Below, one piece after another: positions 1 to 10,989 of a stretch of 64,000 nt of DNA (the first letter of the stretch is position 1; each line of letters opens with the position of its first letter). The notes beneath the pieces were generated by a model. The model made no database searches. It was given only the letters and a program-made list of their open reading frames with translations, and was not told the DNA's origin. A program made the translations under genes and the position numbers. This DNA comes from Omphiscola glabra (lineage: Eukaryota; Mollusca; Gastropoda; Lymnaeidae): contig OZ024810.1 in assembly GCA_964017045.1 (NCBI GenBank), forward strand, positions 13,441,342 through 13,505,341, in the 5' to 3' direction.

Positions 1-470
1 TCCACATTGAGTACTAGTGTAAGGTATGGCGTTATGAGACACATTGAGTACTAATGTAAGGTATGGATCTATGAGACACATTGAGTACCAATGTAAAGAA
101 TGGCGTTATGAGTCCACATTGAGTACTAATGTAAGGTATGGCGTTATGAGTCACATTGAGTACTAATGTAAGGTATGGCGTTATGAGACACATTGAGTAC
201 TAATGTAAGGTATGGCGTTATGAGACACATTGAATACTAATGTAAGGTACGGCGTTATGAGACACATTGAATACTAAAGTAAGGTATGGCGTTATAAGAC
301 ACATTGATTACTAAAGTAAGATACGGCATTTTGAGACGCATTGAGTACTAATGTAAGGTATGGCGTTATGAGACACATTGAATACTAAAGTAAGATACGG
401 CATTTTGAGACGCATTGAGTACCAATGTAAGGTATGGCGTTATAAGACACATTGATTAACAATAGGGCCA
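1..470. repeat. 37-bp minisatellite, about 12 units, intron 4 of gene A
   Basis: Units of about 37 bp begin with ACATTGAGTACTAATGTAAG and end with GGTATGGCGTTATGAGAC. They run from the left edge to about 470. The array belongs to the same diverged family as the arrays in intron 4 of the other gene copies, sharing the core GGTATGGCGTTATGAGAC. It lies inside intron 4 of gene A, whose last exon must lie left of the window. Confidence 0.9.
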
Positions 471-480
471 GCTTATTGAA

Positions 481-1240
481 ATGAATTGGAGTTACGGCGT
501 TAAGACGCAGCGTGATGAAATTAACAATATGAACTATTACGTTAAGACGAAGGGTGATGAAATGAACAATATGAACTATAACGTTAAGACACAGCTTGAT
601 GAAATGAACAATGTGAACTATAACGTTAAGACGCAGCGTGATGAAATTAACAATATGAACTATTACGTTAAGACGAAGGGTGATGAAATGAACAATATGA
701 ACTATAACGTTAAGACACAGCGTGATGAAATGAACAATGTGATCTATAACGTTAAGACACAGCGTGATGAAATGAACAGTGTGAACTATAACGTTAAGAC
801 GCAGCGTGATGAAATGAACAATGTGAACCATAACGTTAAGACACAGCTTGATGAAATGAACAGTGTGAACTATAACGTTAAGACGCAGCGTGATGAAATG
901 AACAATGTGAACCATAACGTTAAGACACAGCTTGATGAAATGAACAATGTGAACTATAACGTTAAGACGCAGCGTGATGAAATTAACAATATGAACTATT
1001 ACGTTAAGACGAAGGGTGATGAAATGAACAATATGAACTATAACGTTAAGACACAGCGTGATGAAATGAACAATGTGATCTATAACGTTAAGACACAGCG
1101 TGATAAAATGAACAGTGTGAACTATAACGTTAAGACGCAGCGTGATGAAATGAACAATGTGATCTATAACGTTAAGACACAGCGTGATGAAATGAACAAT
1201 GTGATCTATAATGTTAAGACACAGCTTCATAAAAAAACAA
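481..1240. repeat. 42-bp minisatellite, about 17 units, open on both strands
   Basis: The units are 42 bp, with core AACGTTAAGACGCAGCGTGA followed by TGAAATGAACAATGTGAACT. Because 42 is divisible by three and the unit has no stop in one frame on each strand, it yields open frames of about 280 codons in both directions. One reads as a 14-residue repeat (NVKTQRDEMNNVNY). Variants alternate in blocks, as expected of unequal exchange. It is intronic by position and is not a protein-coding gene. Confidence 0.92.
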
Positions 1241-1978
1241 AAACAATTGTAAGTACACAGTTAGGACTCATCGAGATTATCAGTGGGATACATGGCGATA
1301 GAAGTCCCTATGGTGTTCATGGTGAATAGTGGCAATATGAAACCTCCTTATGAACATTTAAATGTATGACGTTAAGAGACGGGATGCTGATATTAACTTA
1401 GGAAATATGTTGACAGGAGATGTTGTGATGATCAGTGATAGATACGACGCCATGCGACAGATTTATGAATAGTGTGGAGATCCGGTATTACTATACAAAG
1501 TTTTGAAATGAACAAGAACATTGGGTGAATATGTCATTAAATGAACAATAAGAGTTATGGAGTTATGAAATAATGTGATACAATGAATAATGAGTTACAG
1601 GGTAAGGAGACAAAGAAATAAATAATGAGATACTGAGATGCACTTGGGATTCAACACAAATAGTGCCAATGCCTTAAAATTGTGTTTTTTTTTTTCAATC
1701 TCTTGATAATGTATTGTTTTCTATTACAAATAAACAAAAGAAAATAAAATACAAAAATTAAGGTGTGTTTGTTTCAAATCTGTGAATTTCTTTTAAAAGT
1801 CTTCTTTTATCTCATGCTAGGCGCTTACTTCTTGTTTTCTTATATACTAATTAACATTTTGTGTATTGATGATGGTAAGACAAATTGTTTATAATGTCTT
1901 ACTGAAATAACTCGTATCTTCACCCTTAAAGCGAGATGTGCATTAACTAGAATAAGATTAAAGTTTGAATCTATTAAC
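1241..1978. other. Degenerate minisatellite, then unique part of intron 4 (gene A)
   Basis: To about 1640 the DNA is worn copies of the same repeat (GATGAAAT, AACAAT and TATGGCGTTA motifs). From there to 1978 the sequence is unique and AT-rich, and it lines up with the exon-4 end of intron 4 in genes B, C and D. No gene of its own is seen. Confidence 0.6.
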
Positions 1979-4146
1979 CTTGGGCTCTTGTCAAAGCTCC
2001 CTTTTTCATATCATCACGTATAGAGTCTTCCCCTGAGCTGCACTTAAAACTTCCGAAGCACGCTGCAATCTCATTGTTCCTTTTTCTGGAAAACAACAAA
2101 GATTACTTTTGTCAAGCTTCACTAACAAAACTTTAGATGATTGCGTGACTGTGATGCCGATGGTCATAAAAAAGTTTTTATTTTTGTCAAGCTTCACTAA
2201 CAAAACATCCTTAGATGATTGCGTGTCTGTGATGCCGATGGTCATAAAAAAGTTTTTATTTTTGTCAAGCTTCACTAAGAAAACATCCTTAGATGATTGC
2301 GTGTCTGTGATGCCGATGGTCATAAAAAAGTTTTTATTTTTGTCAAGCTTCACTAACAAAACATCCTTAGATGAGTGCGTGTCTGTGATGCCGATGGTCA
2401 TAAAAAAAGTTTTTATTTTTGTCAAGCTTCACTAACAAAACGTCCTTAGATGATTGCGTGTCTGTGATGCCGATGGTCATAAAAAAGTTTTTATTTTTGT
2501 CCAGCTTCACTAACAAAACGTCCTTAGATGATTGCGTGTCTGTGATGCCGATGGTCATAAAAAAGTTTTTATTTTTGTCAAGCTTCACTAACAAAACATC
2601 CTTAGATGATTGCGTGTCTGTGATGCCGATGGTCATAAAAAAGATTTTATTTAATTCGAGTTGTTTATTGTGTAATATAAACTGCCAACTTTTGGGCTAT
2701 AGCCAAAATCTTTTTAGATATTTACACTACTTCGGATTAACCTTCAATAACCCTCTGCCTACATGATGTAAAAAAAAACATACGCAAATTAAATTTGAGA
2801 TTCAATGGTTCCCAAACCGGATCAATGTTTTTAACGTGACTAGTTACATCGCAAATATTATTTTTGATAAATGTGCAAAAGGTAACAAAAAAAGTATATT
2901 TTCACGGAATTATGTTTGAGTGCTCATTAGAGTATGATTGAATGTAATAACTAACATCTGCTCCTGTTTAGCTATCACCTACTCTTAATTAAATACCATA
3001 TACTTGTGTTCAGCCACAATGTCTACTGTTAAAATACAATTTAATCATGTTCAACCACCATCAACTGTTGTTTAATTACTATATAATCTTGTTTATCCAC
3101 CATCTACTCATCTTCAAATATTAAACAATCTTGTTTAAACACGATATGCTCTTCTGAAAACACTATTTCACAATAAATTAAAATACATTCTACAACAAAG
3201 AACAATACTCTTCATCCTCCTCCTCAAATGCCACTTTCTTGCACTCTTCCATTCTCTCATGACAGTTTTCAGTTACATCTTGGCATAGAACTGTGGTCAC
3301 TGTGGAGATAAAGAGCAAGTTAATGCTAGAGAAACAATTTACTTTTTCGAGCACTTTGTGCGTTAATATAAAAAGACCATTCATTATACCAGAATATGTT
3401 TGATTCAATTGTATGTTGGAACATTTTTTAAAACTAAATCCATTGAATGGAAACTATTTTATATTACCAACAAAAGCACTATATCTTATATTGTATATTA
3501 CACAGATAAAAATCAATTTGCTTTTAGAGTTAAGTGTTAGAGAATCATGCAAATATTAAACAATGCAATTAACAACGTAAATGAAGACATTTAATTTTGT
3601 TTTAAATTACTTAAGGAGTTTATTTCCTCTCTGACAAAATTGATTTATTTGAGCCAAATCAAAATATACCAAAAAGCTAAATTATAAATTGGTAGATAAT
3701 GGAAATTAAAGCAGTGGTATTTAAAATAAAAGGATTAATCGACCAAGAAGAAACTAAAGACACTTGAAGCTGAATGGACCAAAGCGAAGTAAGAAAGATT
3801 GAAACGATTTACAGAAGAGAGCGAAAGGCTCGGAAATAAATATTGGCCTACGCTTAGTTGGAAGATGAAAAGCAAAACGAAGAAGACGAGCCCAACGATC
3901 TCATTAATTGCTGCCTCCATACTACACACCAAATGCACACAAAACAAAGAGTATAGAATAAATATATGAAGCGCCATCTGAAATATTTATTATAGATTAT
4001 GCAACTCTTCCTGTATTTTACACGCACAACCTTGCGGCGTTCCCCAGCTAGAATAGATTTATTCGCAACCAATCAATCATTCGATCCCTGTACCCACCTG
4101 TTAAACATGAGATTGCCAGAAAGCCCCACAGACACATCGAATGCAT
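1979..4146 (-). CDS. Gene A: small secreted cysteine protein, 3' end outside window
   Basis: This is the first member of the tandem family. Coding segments on the minus strand are 4146-4098 (ATG and signal peptide; exon starts at 4160 after an AG acceptor), 3299-3209 and 2085-1979. The 140-bp last exon is not in 1-1978, so it must lie beyond the left edge. All junctions have AG/GT sites and the same phases as genes B-D (1, 2, 1). The signal peptide starts MHSMCLWGFLAISCLT. The mature part has C-x6-C-x6-C-x19-C-x5-C, with CHERMEEC in exon 3 and CFGSFKC in exon 4. The exon 3 donor (GTATTG) is weaker than the GTAAAG of B and C; reading through it would add a few residues and a stop. A is the most diverged live copy. 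The frame is intact in all three visible exons. Function is unknown; secretion is inferred from the leader. Confidence 0.68.
2100..2650. repeat. 78-bp tandem repeat, 7 units, intron 3 of gene A
   Basis: Seven nearly identical 78-bp units contain TTTTGTCAAGCTTCACTAAC and TGATGCCGATGGTCAT. 78 is divisible by three, so both strands stay open (26-residue repeats), which explains the ORFs of 90-140 codons here. The array starts within 15 bp of the exon 4 acceptor at 2086, on its intronic side. Genes B-D do not have this unit. Confidence 0.92.
2651..3208. other. Rest of intron 3, gene A
   Basis: AT-rich. From about 2940 to 3140 it holds degenerate 20-25 bp units of the TTGTTYAACYACCATCTACT type. 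These are the unexpanded counterpart of the 21-bp array in intron 3 of gene B. No gene is seen. Confidence 0.6.
3300..4097. other. Intron 2 of gene A, with conserved block
   Basis: About 3695-3975 (starting ATGGAAATTAAAGC on the plus strand) is homologous to blocks at 25195 and 60421 in genes B and D. Its plus-strand frame is broken here. Otherwise AT-rich intron. Confidence 0.5.
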
Positions 4147-4504
4147 CCTACTGTAGAATTCTGTCCAAACTCTATGATAACAAGATGTTCTTGGGTGAGG
4201 TACTCTTGGTCAGATGCTTAACGAAAACCTAATTTTATGAAATATTTAAAAAAAAATATGTATCAAAAGTTCTTGTTTTTGAGCAATTATAAATTTTACA
4301 CGGGTAACAAAAAGAAGCAAAGCAAAGAACAAAGAGAAATATTTTTAAAAAAATTATTAAAACGTTTAAAAAGATAGATATTTTGAGTTAATAAAGTGTC
4401 TTTAACTGAATCGTTTTATATTTCTTTTCATAGCAATAAAAATTCATGTTTACTTTCAAATTTAACGTCAAACATTGATTGTTTCATAAAACATATGAAC
4501 AAGG

Positions 4505-5020
4505 TATGCTAAACTTGAATTCATAGACAGGACAAAAGATTTCAACGTTTAAGCTTAGAGTTAGAGCCTCCATCAGCAAGCAAATTGTTCGTTGATGAAG
4601 GCTCTAAGCCAGGGGTGGGCAAACTTTTTATGCGGAGGGCCACATTGACAATTGTAAAGCTATGGGGGGGGGGGGCGCATGTATATTATGTTCAATTTTT
4701 ACATGTCGATAAACATTTCTCTATATAAAAATCGGTAAATTAGCATTACATGACAAAAGTCAAGGACTGTTTAAAAAAATAGAAAGTTAGAAAGAAAGTT
4801 GATCAAAAAGTGTTAAAACAATCATAACGCTATATGAAATTCTGTAAAATTTAACAAAATAACTTAAAAAGCCAGAAATTTTTTTAATTTCTAAATGCCT
4901 TCGAGGGCCGCATAATATCAGCTGCAGGGCCGCATGCGGCCCACGGGCCGTAGTTTGCCCACCCCTGCTCTAAGCCGAAATGTACACATCTTTTGTCCTG
5001 TCTATCAATTCAAGATTAGC
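4505..5020. repeat. Foldback (palindromic) element split by a hAT MITE
   Basis: The left arm holds ATAGACAGGACAAAAGAT (about 4526) and GCCTCCATCAGC. The right side holds GTTGATGAAGGC and ATCTTTTGTCCTGTCTAT. Without the MITE at 4610-4967 the arms pair into a long imperfect hairpin of about 160 bp with a loop near CAAATTGTTC. It lies in intron 1 of gene A, and I do not see it in B, C or D. It is probably a foldback MITE. Confidence 0.7.
4610..4967. mobile_element. hAT-type MITE with perfect 8-bp target duplication
   Basis: 358 bp. Ends are CAGGGGTGGGCAAACT and its inverse AGTTTGCCCACCCCTG, with GC-rich GGGCCGCATGCGGCCC near the right end. It is flanked on both sides by CTCTAAGC (4602-4609 and 4968-4975), the 8-bp duplication typical of hAT elements. 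There is no transposase, so it is non-autonomous. It contains a G run near 4665. Confidence 0.93.
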
Positions 5021-5588
5021 AGGCCTTGTTCTTCTATTTCATTTACACAACTTGAAAGCATCCATCAATGACTATTTCTTAAACAAATACTTTCCAATTT
5101 TTTTTTGCTGTGACATTTTTAACAACAATGTCAATGTGAACGTGAGTTCACTTTAAAGGGATTTAATTTTCCTGTGTCACTTTCCATGCAGTCTTCATCA
5201 GGATAAAGTTACCCCAGTTGTAACTTTAGTAGAGATCAAGTTCTTCTGATAGTATAACATGCTTTATAGTAAATGTGATTTTTTTTTTTTTAAATATTTA
5301 CCCATTTGTTCGATGTCATTAAGTCACTTATATCTAACAATTTGTTGAGCAAGTGTTATGTAGTGTGTCCTTTTGTTAGCATACTCACTCATTTATATCT
5401 TCTTTAATTGTAAAGAACATGGCATAAATGACCTTCAATATTCTGATTCATTTTGGAATTAATGTTTAATGTGTGTGTGAATTTTAAAAAAAAAAAGAAT
5501 AATAATTTTAAAATTAAATAACGCTTACTTCTATTAAGAAACCCAAACTAAACAGTTTATGTCTTAAATTAAATACCATAGCACTTAC

Positions 5589-5790
5589 CAACAAAAGCAA
5601 ACGGCTGCAGATCTCTAGGCTCCCTCAAGGAAAGAAAGAATCGGAAGTTTCGTAATGCGCCAAATAACTTTGATTGCGTCATCGTTCTATGTGTACTACT
5701 TTTGCGTAGCTACAATACACATTTTTAAAAGAAAAATTAATCTGCGCATGATCTCTTGCAAATTATCACTCTTAACTTCAGAATAGAGTA
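5589..5790 (-). promoter_or_regulatory. Gene A first (non-coding) exon and proximal promoter
   Basis: On the minus strand the exon ends GTTG|GTAAGTGC, a consensus donor (last exon base 5589). Upstream are a GGAA (ETS-type) core near 5640 and TGACGCAAT near 5685, both at the same spacing in B, C and D. The transcription start is not fixed by sequence. Conservation between copies is the evidence. Confidence 0.55.
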
Positions 5791-5866
5791 GGTTTTTTTT
5801 TCTCTTTTAACTTCCCACTTGCAGCATCCCCAGAAAACCCCACGACATACCTATAGTCTTATGTTG

Positions 5867-6085
5867 TTATTGTTGTTCGTCCGTCAACATCGACTAGGAC
5901 CATCCATTCATCCCGTTAGGGGTGGGGTGGGTTAAGGTGAGTTTGCAGTCGGTTTGCCAATCCTGTCTGGGAATAATCTCTGACATCTCGGGCAAGGGAT
6001 AGTTCTAGGCTTGCCTGAGTGTCTCAGTGGTGGCTATCCTACTGACTTCATAAGATTTAGCCCCCTTCATGACAGTTGATTTCCA
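5867..6085 (-). mobile_element. 3' end of a LINE, 5'-truncated
   Basis: The block from TGTTGTTCGTCCGTCAACAT to CATAAGATTTAGCCCC matches 28010-28240, the 3' end of the LINE with RT fragments at 28-29.8 kb, in the same orientation. Only the last 220 bp is present. It sits immediately upstream of the gene A promoter. Confidence 0.8.
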
Positions 6086-6311
6086 AAATACAGTCTTATA
6101 CCCTACCAACCTCAGCTCGGCCAAATCCCAAGACTTCAAGAATATGCTACTTCATCAATCCTCTCCGAATACATCATATTTGTTTGTGTGTGTGCTGGCT
6201 TTTAATTAAAATGAAAGTTATGTCACAAATCCCAAACACTGCTTATATTCTATTGCCATTGTAGCAAATTCAAATTCATGATTAAAATTAACCCAAAACA
6301 AAAAGAAGCTG

Positions 6312-7723
6312 AATACACGTATATGAAGACCTCAGGGGAAAAAACGGCAGTCACTTTTTTTTTTTTTTAGTTGTATCCCCTGACTAATAGACAATTAAAA
6401 ATAGAAGGTGCTGAATTAAGTTTAAATGAGAAAAAATGGCTAAGTCCATAAGAAAAAGGGAAACGAAAAATCCGTTTACACTGGAAAAAAGGGCATAGTC
6501 CAATGTTTACAAATTGTAATACAATGGAAAAGAAGGCAACATCACTAATATCACGTGACATTTAAAGTCACGTGACTTAAAGGTCCAATGAGAGGCAGCG
6601 TTAGGGTAAAAAAAAATTCAAGATGGCGACTGATGATATTCGCTAAATTGACTGCCAAACGGAAGAAAAAGTTAACAAACAGACCTGAAGTTTTTAAATT
6701 TCCTACCTTAAGAAACAAAACAAATGATTATAATCACGATAAATTGGATTAAAAAAATAAAATTTGTATTTTTTTATCAGAGTATATCCTTTTTTGTTAT
6801 ATTAAGTTAATTAATGTGTGGTCTGTTTCTTTGCTTCTACTATTCTACCCTGTCACTTTACTCTATCTCTGTTATTGTTATATGTCTGTATCTCTCTCTA
6901 TCGCTCTATCTCTGTTTGTTATAGTGATTGGTCTGTCTCTCTTACTGTCAATCTATCTCTGTTTGTTATAGGTCTGTCTCGCTCTATCCTTGTTTGTTAT
7001 ATGTCTCTCTCTATCGTTCTATCTCTGTTTGTTATAGTGATTGGTCTGTCTCTCTTACTGTCAATCTATCTCTGTTTGTTATAGGTCTGTCTTTCTCCCT
7101 GTTTGTTAAAGGTCAGTCTCTCTCCCTGTCGCTCTGACTCCCCTGAAATCTATATCTTCGAGTGTCTGTCTCGCCATCTCTCTATTAGTCTCTTTACTTT
7201 ACGCTTTATTTCCTATAGCTACTGCTAGAGAAAATAAACTAATACCGGTTTTGGGCCAAAATTGTAGGTAGCACATCAGAAACGTAGAAAGTATGAGTTT
7301 AAACCTGATTGTCAGGTTAGAGTCCTAATAATTTTTTTTTAAATGATAATTATTGGCATGATCCATATTCTTATACTTATAGTAAACAAAAGCGATTTGC
7401 CTAAACGTTGAATATTGACTTATAAAATAGTTTTATATGATAGGTATCAATGATCAAACCTTAATTAACACAAAAAGGGACAAAACGGCAGAGTCCATTT
7501 TACCCTACTCTCTACTATAATGAAATAAAGCATTTAAGATTGAATTACTTAATCTATTTAATAACTCAGGAAAGTGGACACACTTGTGAAATGCATTTTA
7601 AAAATTACATTATGTTAACACGTTTTTACTGTCCATAGTTTTGAACTTTGAAAATTGAATATCTCAAAATAGCAAATATGTGCCCCTGCCGTTTTTTCCC
7701 TTGTGGTCTTCATATTTGTATTT
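6312..7723. mobile_element. DNA transposon candidate with imperfect inverted ends
   Basis: Arms of about 38 bp at 6312-6350 and 7686-7723 are inverted copies sharing ATATGAAGACC and GGGAAAAAACGGCAG. Related subterminal motifs recur inside (near 6430, 6470 and 7475: GGGA/CAAAACGGCAGAGTCC types). No transposase is seen. A clear target duplication was not found, so the superfamily is left open. Confidence 0.6.
6835..7150. repeat. CT-rich imperfect tandem repeat
   Basis: A pyrimidine-rich stretch of TCTATCTCTGTTTGTTATAG units, with a larger period of about 114 bp (compare 6918 and 7032). It lies within the inverted-end element. The overlapping short ORFs are by-products of low complexity. Confidence 0.75.
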
Positions 7724-8087
7724 AATTTTCAAACAATTGCGAACATTTTTCGTAAAATTACTTAAATAGATTATAAAAATCCTGAAAAAGTTGAGCAATG
7801 CGTGTAGTCTCTGTGAAATTCAAGATAGAACAAAAACTTTTAAAACTGGGTCCATGTATTAATCTTCTGAGGATATTGAATATTTAGAGTAAACACAATT
7901 GTGTGCCTATAACATCTCTGTAAATGGGGTTTCATCTTTGGATACATAAATTGAGTGCAGTGATGAATTGTAAAACTTTGGTTACTCTCCTAACCGTCTT
8001 CATTCTTTATAGGTGCGTTTGGGTATTTCGATTATAAACACTACAAGCTGAATATTGAAACAACAAAAGAATTTAGATTTTAGATTT
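7724..8087. other. No recognisable feature
   Basis: AT-rich sequence with no convincing ORF, repeat or RNA gene. Confidence 0.5.
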
Positions 8088-8390
8088 ATTAACATACTAA
8101 CTGATATACCCGGCATTTTGCAGGGATAGCACTCGGAACAAAGGATCTTCTACAATTATTCCGATCCCGGTTGGCTCCCAATCCCGTCGGTATCCCGCTC
8201 CCTTTAGTATACCGTTTCCCGGTGGGATTCCAATCCCTCTGGATCCCAATTCCAGTATGATCCCAATCCTGTCGGTTTCCGAAGTATATACATCTGCCAA
8301 GTTTGGTCAAGATCTATCAATCCATGTAAAAGTCTTTGTGGAACAGACAAACAGACACATTTTCACTTATATATATATATATATATTATG
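8088..8390 (+). mobile_element. RTE-type LINE 3' end (or RTE-derived SINE)
   Basis: The terminal part CCAAGTTTGGTCAAGATC ... GTGGAACAGACAAACAGACA, followed by a (TA)n run, is the signature tail of RTE/BovB-type elements (family knowledge). Before it lie degenerate repeats of GGGATCGGGAT type on the opposite strand. No coding part remains. A SINE using an RTE tail is the alternative. Confidence 0.65.
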
Positions 8391-8529
8391 ATATATACAT
8401 GAACTGGAATTATAAAAATGATTTAAGTAAGGTATTACTCTATCATATTATGTTCTTAAATTATGTCTTTAACTATGTCATGTATTTCAAATCTAAAAAT
8501 TATTTTCAAGTTAATGTCTATGAAAATAT

Positions 8530-9550
8530 GCGTTAAGTCTCTGATGCCATATATGTTGTCAGTATTGAGAAAGTAATATTAGACTAATTGTGTGGTGTTT
8601 CTTGTTTTCTTTTTGGATTTCGGTACTGTGTTTAGTGACATGGCTCCATCTGTTTATCTACTGCATGAGTTTTACCTGCGTGTATGAGTTGTTAAGTGTA
8701 GATTTAGTCTGTGTAATGGAGTTGCATGTGAGATGTACATGTTCTTTCTCATCAGCCCCTGTCCTGAAGAGGGAACATTCTATGTGCCCCACTCTGTCCG
8801 TGTATGTTCTTAAGACTGGTTTTGATGAGACTTGGAACCCCCAGGGCAAGAGAAAAAGAGCTCGACCGAAAATGATTTGTAGAAGGGAGCTGGAGGCAGG
8901 CCCCCAAAAAGAGTGGGCACATGTGGGGACAGCTGGAGAGAATGGAGATGCCAGGAGAGCATTTGTTTGGGGCTTATGCCCAAGACGGGACGACAGGCGA
9001 TGATGTTTCTGACGATGATGAGACTTGTGTCATGTTGTATATGAGTAGGAATGGTATTTCTTTGTCTTGATTTTGTGTTTCTTTTACGTGTGTATATTAA
9101 AAGTCATTCGTTGATACTAATGTTCCATAAATATGTGTACATTACGTAGGGGTGCTGCTTGCCTTTTCATTAAATGTGTTTACATTTCTTTGGTCACTTT
9201 GTGTATAAGTGTTCCATTGCTTTTTATTGCTTGGGTGCCTGCCATGTAATATTCTGATTAATTACTCCATATTTAATATGGTGTGCTTTTGTCAATTTTT
9301 GTTAACTGTCCTAGCCTTATCCCTATGTAATAATATGTGAATATATTTTCATCCATATTTGTAATGGCTTGTCCTATAAATGTGTTTCTAAGGTCCTAAA
9401 GATTTGTTTGTATATCTTGTAAATTTACCCCCCCCCCTTTTTCGGGCCACACTTTTTGGGTACTTTTTGTTAGATTAATGTTGCATGTTTAATGTTTTGT
9501 ATTGTTCATTGAATCTGATTTGCTTTTAAATATAATTGTACAACTATTAC
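8530..9550 (-). mobile_element. Decayed C-terminal fragment of a Tx1-like LINE
   Basis: The minus strand encodes pieces parallel to the C-terminus of the LINE at 34.3 kb: GHIECSLFRTGADE matches HIECPLCRTGADE, and TCNSITQTKSTL matches TCNTILQTKSTL. The similarity follows 34330-35120 but with many stops and indels. It is interrupted by a nested LINE tail at 8835-9015. Confidence 0.75.
8835..9015 (+). mobile_element. Nested LINE tail with 12-bp target duplication
   Basis: 181 bp inserted in the Tx1-like fragment and flanked on both sides by TGATGAGACTTG (8823-8834 and 9016-9027). The uninterrupted homologue near 34609 has GATGAGACTGGTGTC. The insert encodes a typical LINE C-terminus: WNPQGKRKRARPK, then WGLCPRRDD. 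It is a heavily 5'-truncated insertion. Confidence 0.82.
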
Positions 9551-10385
9551 GCGTTTTTGGTTAAGCATTTTCAATCACAAAAAATACGACGGAAAAGTGC
9601 CTTGTGTGGAAATAATAAATGCTTTTTTTTATAGAAATATAAATGAAAGTAAAGTTTAATAATAATATGTTTCACACTCATTTAATATTATTATATCTTA
9701 TCAATATCAGAGCAATGGTCTTTCTTTGCATACGCGAATTTCTTCTGATTGAATCAATATAAAGTTAGTTAAGGGGTGTCATTACTTAGCTAATGCAAAG
9801 GCAAGTAACGTTTTTCCTGCATTAGGATGGGCTCTTAAGTCTCTCGTTTGGAAGTCACTAAAACAAAGCTACACACACACGTCTCTTATGTGGTTGAACT
9901 GGTTCCGTGTTCAAATCAATTCAAACATAACCATAATGATTAAATAATAAATTCATTTCGCTTTAAACATTTTCTTTTTAAAGAACGATGACAGCAGAAA
10001 ATAAGAAAATGAAGATAAACCATTTAAAATTATGTTCGCAATCACATGCTTTTATTATTTTTTAATATAATTGAGTTTTAGAAAGTTTGTAATAAAATGT
10101 ATACTATAAGAAGTCGAAACATTAAATTACTTGCTTAACACGATACTCGATTACTCTAGTTAAAACTGCCATTTAAAAAAAAAAAAAAAATATTTATAAA
10201 AAATATTTATAAAAAGTAATTACAATAGGAATTTTCAAAAAAACAATAATAAAAATAAACTCCTTGGATATTTCCTTGATTGTTTTCAAAAAATTATGAG
10301 ATAAAAAAATTATTTAAAAGTATGTCTTTAGAACAGGCAAGATTAATAGAAATATTGGCTATGTTAAAAACCTGGAGCATGGCGG
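9551..10385. other. 3' flank of the dead gene copy
   Basis: From about 9760 the sequence lines up weakly with the 3' flanks of genes B-D (for example GGATGGGCTCTTAAGT and ATTTATAAAAAGTAATT near 10205). 9551-9760 has nothing recognisable. Confidence 0.45.
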
Positions 10386-10502
10386 CTAACGGTTCTTTCA
10401 GAAGTTAGACACAGCGACTACTGTAACCAGGCAAGGCAGGCTACAAACTTGAAGGTTGCCTCGTCTTCCGAGGTCGTACTTAGATATGTGTCGAAAATGT
10501 GG
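10386..10502 (-). pseudogene. Decayed last exon of a fifth family copy
   Basis: The minus strand has the TTTAG acceptor followed by CC, and a TTCAAGTTTGTAGCCTGCCT segment matching FKFIAACL. It ends with the same AAGAACCGTTAG as the last exons of B, C and D. It is 117 bp instead of 140, has an in-frame TAA after seven codons in the family frame, and frameshifts in the hydrophobic segment. Intron-4-type minisatellite follows upstream (10990-11754, 13871-14815), but no exon 1-4 homologue could be found before gene B. The copy is a relic broken by transposons. Confidence 0.75.
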
Positions 10503-10504
10503 CT

Positions 10505-10850
10505 AAAGAATGAGAATAGCTTTACTTCTATAATGTTTTATAATTTACGAATGAAGACAGTAAGGAAAACAAAAATCAATAGCTTTACAACTTACTTCTA
10601 TAATGTTTTATAATTTACGAATGAAGACAGTAAGGAAAACAAAAATGAATAGCTTTACTTCTATAATGTTTTATAATTTACGAATGAAGACAGTAAGGAA
10701 AACAAAAATCAATAGCTTTACTCCTATAATGTTTTATAATTTACGAATGAAGACAGTAAGGAAAACAAAAATCAATAGCTTTACTTCTATAATGTTTTAC
10801 AATTTACGAATGAAGACAGTAAGGAAAACAAAAATCAAATTTAGGAGTAT
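10505..10850. repeat. 63-bp tandem repeat, about 5 units
   Basis: Units contain TATAATGTTTTATAATTTAC and GAATGAAGACAGTAAGG. 63 is divisible by three, which gives a 21-residue repeated ORF (MFYNLRMKTVRKTK...). It starts directly next to the dead exon 5. Genes B, C and D have one worn copy of this unit at the same place (TTTATAATCTTGCGATTGAAG), so the array was amplified from a single intronic block. Confidence 0.9.
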
Positions 10851-10989
10851 TTACTTTAACAAAATTTTTTTTTTTACCAACGTCCTATTCAATTCATTAG
10901 GTAATAACATTGACATTTTTGGGGTAGGAGGCGGGGTGAAAGGCAATAGGGGTTATAACGGTGGAAGACAGAGTAATCAAAATAGAGAT

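Noticed and set aside
3190..3408. 72-codon ORF ending in EEYCSLL as a stand-alone gene
   Set aside because: Its N-terminal part is intron 2 sequence upstream of an AG acceptor, and its end reads through the exon 3 donor; the conserved part is exon 3 of gene A.
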